A stretch of DNA of 64,000 nt. Origin: Micrasema longulum. Its lineage: Eukaryota; Arthropoda; Insecta; Trichoptera; Brachycentridae. The notes under the pieces are model-generated. The model was not told the DNA's origin. It made no database searches and was given only the letters and a program-made list of their open reading frames with translations. Location: the NCBI GenBank assembly GCA_022494885.1, contig JAGVSM010004976.1, forward strand, positions 62,001-126,000. Direction: 5' to 3'. Positions within the stretch are counted from its first letter, which is position 1. Every line of letters starts with the position of its first letter. Below are positions 63,241 to 64,000 of the stretch, in pieces. A program made the translations under genes and the position numbers.

Positions 63241-63620
63241 GTGGTATTTGCTACATTTGACACCCAAGAGAACTTGGTTATAAAGATCACGGTAATAGCT
63301 AAATCTCGTATAAAATGAGAAAACATTCGTTGACATTTTAGTTGCTGGTTTTTTCCATACATTCATTCAGTTCAACGAGGTACTTCTCGGATATATGGAA
63401 CAAAATATTTTCAATAGTTGAGCAAAAACTCTTCAACCGTCAAGTAACAAATTTTATCAAATAAGAACCCAAGTAATAAAATCTAAACGGGCTAACTCAA
63501 GACCGATGCCCGATGAATCGGATGACGTTTATGTCATTATGTAAGTGTTTAAGTCTTAATTGGTATTTTCAACGACAACATTGAATAAATGTTGCACACA
63601 TGGTTGACTGGTTAACTCTG
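63240..63620 (+). mobile_element. pogo-like repeat, second copy
   Basis: 'gaacttggttataaagatca' plus 'cgg' and the following 300 bp run parallel to 55764-56076, with small indels. No ORF is present. Confidence 0.6.
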
Positions 63621-63742
63621 ACATACTTATTGCGAGAAAAACTTGTTCCTTGAAGGTTTCGTTCCTCTTTTTGTCTTTCGTTTTCTAGGCTTGACCATTT
63701 TTAAAAATCAGAAACCCAATCCTAAATCTTAATTTTCCATCT

Positions 63743-64000
63743 TAATCATCATTCCCTTTCTGCACCTAATGGTACATAGGGCACTGCTTTAGTACACCAA
63801 TCGCAGCGTATCTTGATCATTTTTGTTCCATGAAGGTAAGATAATCAGTCTTACGCTTCGGGTGCCAATTCAGGGACTATGAAATATCGCAGTGTAAGAA
63901 CACCTTTTTAAATACATATTTCAAGTCAACTGTGTTGGGAATCAAACCTGAGACTTCTTGCATAGTAGGCAAATTCGCTGACCACTACATCACGTGGTAG
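63743..64000 (-). mobile_element. tRNA-derived SINE, cut by the window edge
   Basis: Same family as 30672, 37287 and 49184. 'cctttctgcacctaatggta' and 'gcgtatcttgatcatttttg' are shared with 37287. The promoter end 'gcatagtaggcaaattcgct' reaches the last bases of the window. Confidence 0.8.

Overview
The window is nuclear DNA of an animal, almost certainly an insect. It is strongly AT-rich, its genes are split by GT-AG introns from under 0.2 kb to over 6 kb, and much of the rest is transposon debris (non-LTR retrotransposons of several clades, tRNA-headed SINEs, fold-back MITEs, hAT- and pogo-like pieces). Recurrent 'taggtacctac'-type strings near 5.7-6.1 kb would fit a lepidopteran, but that is a weak clue and the order is not settled by the sequence.

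Six protein-coding genes can be assembled exon by exon, each with an open frame across every junction. From left to right they are: RidA/UK114 imine deaminase (minus, 5779 to 627, 3 exons, 136 aa); the RNase P/MRP subunit POP1 (plus, 8573 to 13122, 4 exons, 820 aa); acyl-protein thioesterase/lysophospholipase of the LYPLA family (minus, 32536 to 18419, 5 exons, 219 aa); the DEDDh RNA exonuclease REXO5 (plus, 36192 to 39350, 2 exons, 650 aa); an MXRA7-like single-pass membrane protein (plus, 41685 to 45009, 4 exons, 182 aa); and a 283-aa protein with two chromodomains and no visible chromoshadow domain (minus, 62111 to 53379, 5 exons). RidA/POP1 and LYPLA/REXO5 are head to head; POP1/LYPLA and MXRA7/chromodomain gene are tail to tail. 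The genes are not an operon or pathway. Two (POP1, REXO5) act on RNA processing, but their proximity may be chance.

The introns and spacers are layered with repeats. RidA intron 2 holds a 24-bp minisatellite that begins next to the exon 2 splice donor and stays in the exon's reading frame. RidA intron 1 holds a DNA transposon with 30-bp inverted ends and a MITE nested in a retrotransposon relic. POP1 intron 2 holds a fold-back MITE. The long LYPLA introns hold I-clade, CR1-like and hAT relics and a GC-rich, LTR-like insertion that splits a MITE. The REXO5 intron is largely a MITE with 27-bp perfect ends plus a SINE. Intron 3 of the chromodomain gene carries a recent non-LTR insertion with an open reverse-transcriptase frame and a 10-bp target-site duplication.

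The most unusual gene is the dual-chromodomain protein. Its exons read as a duplicated two-exon module (charged exon ending in EYE, then a chromodomain exon starting VEKI, all phase 0), and the second domain has Trp where HP1-type cages usually have Tyr. No new defence system, CRISPR array, operon or genuine tRNA/rRNA gene was seen.
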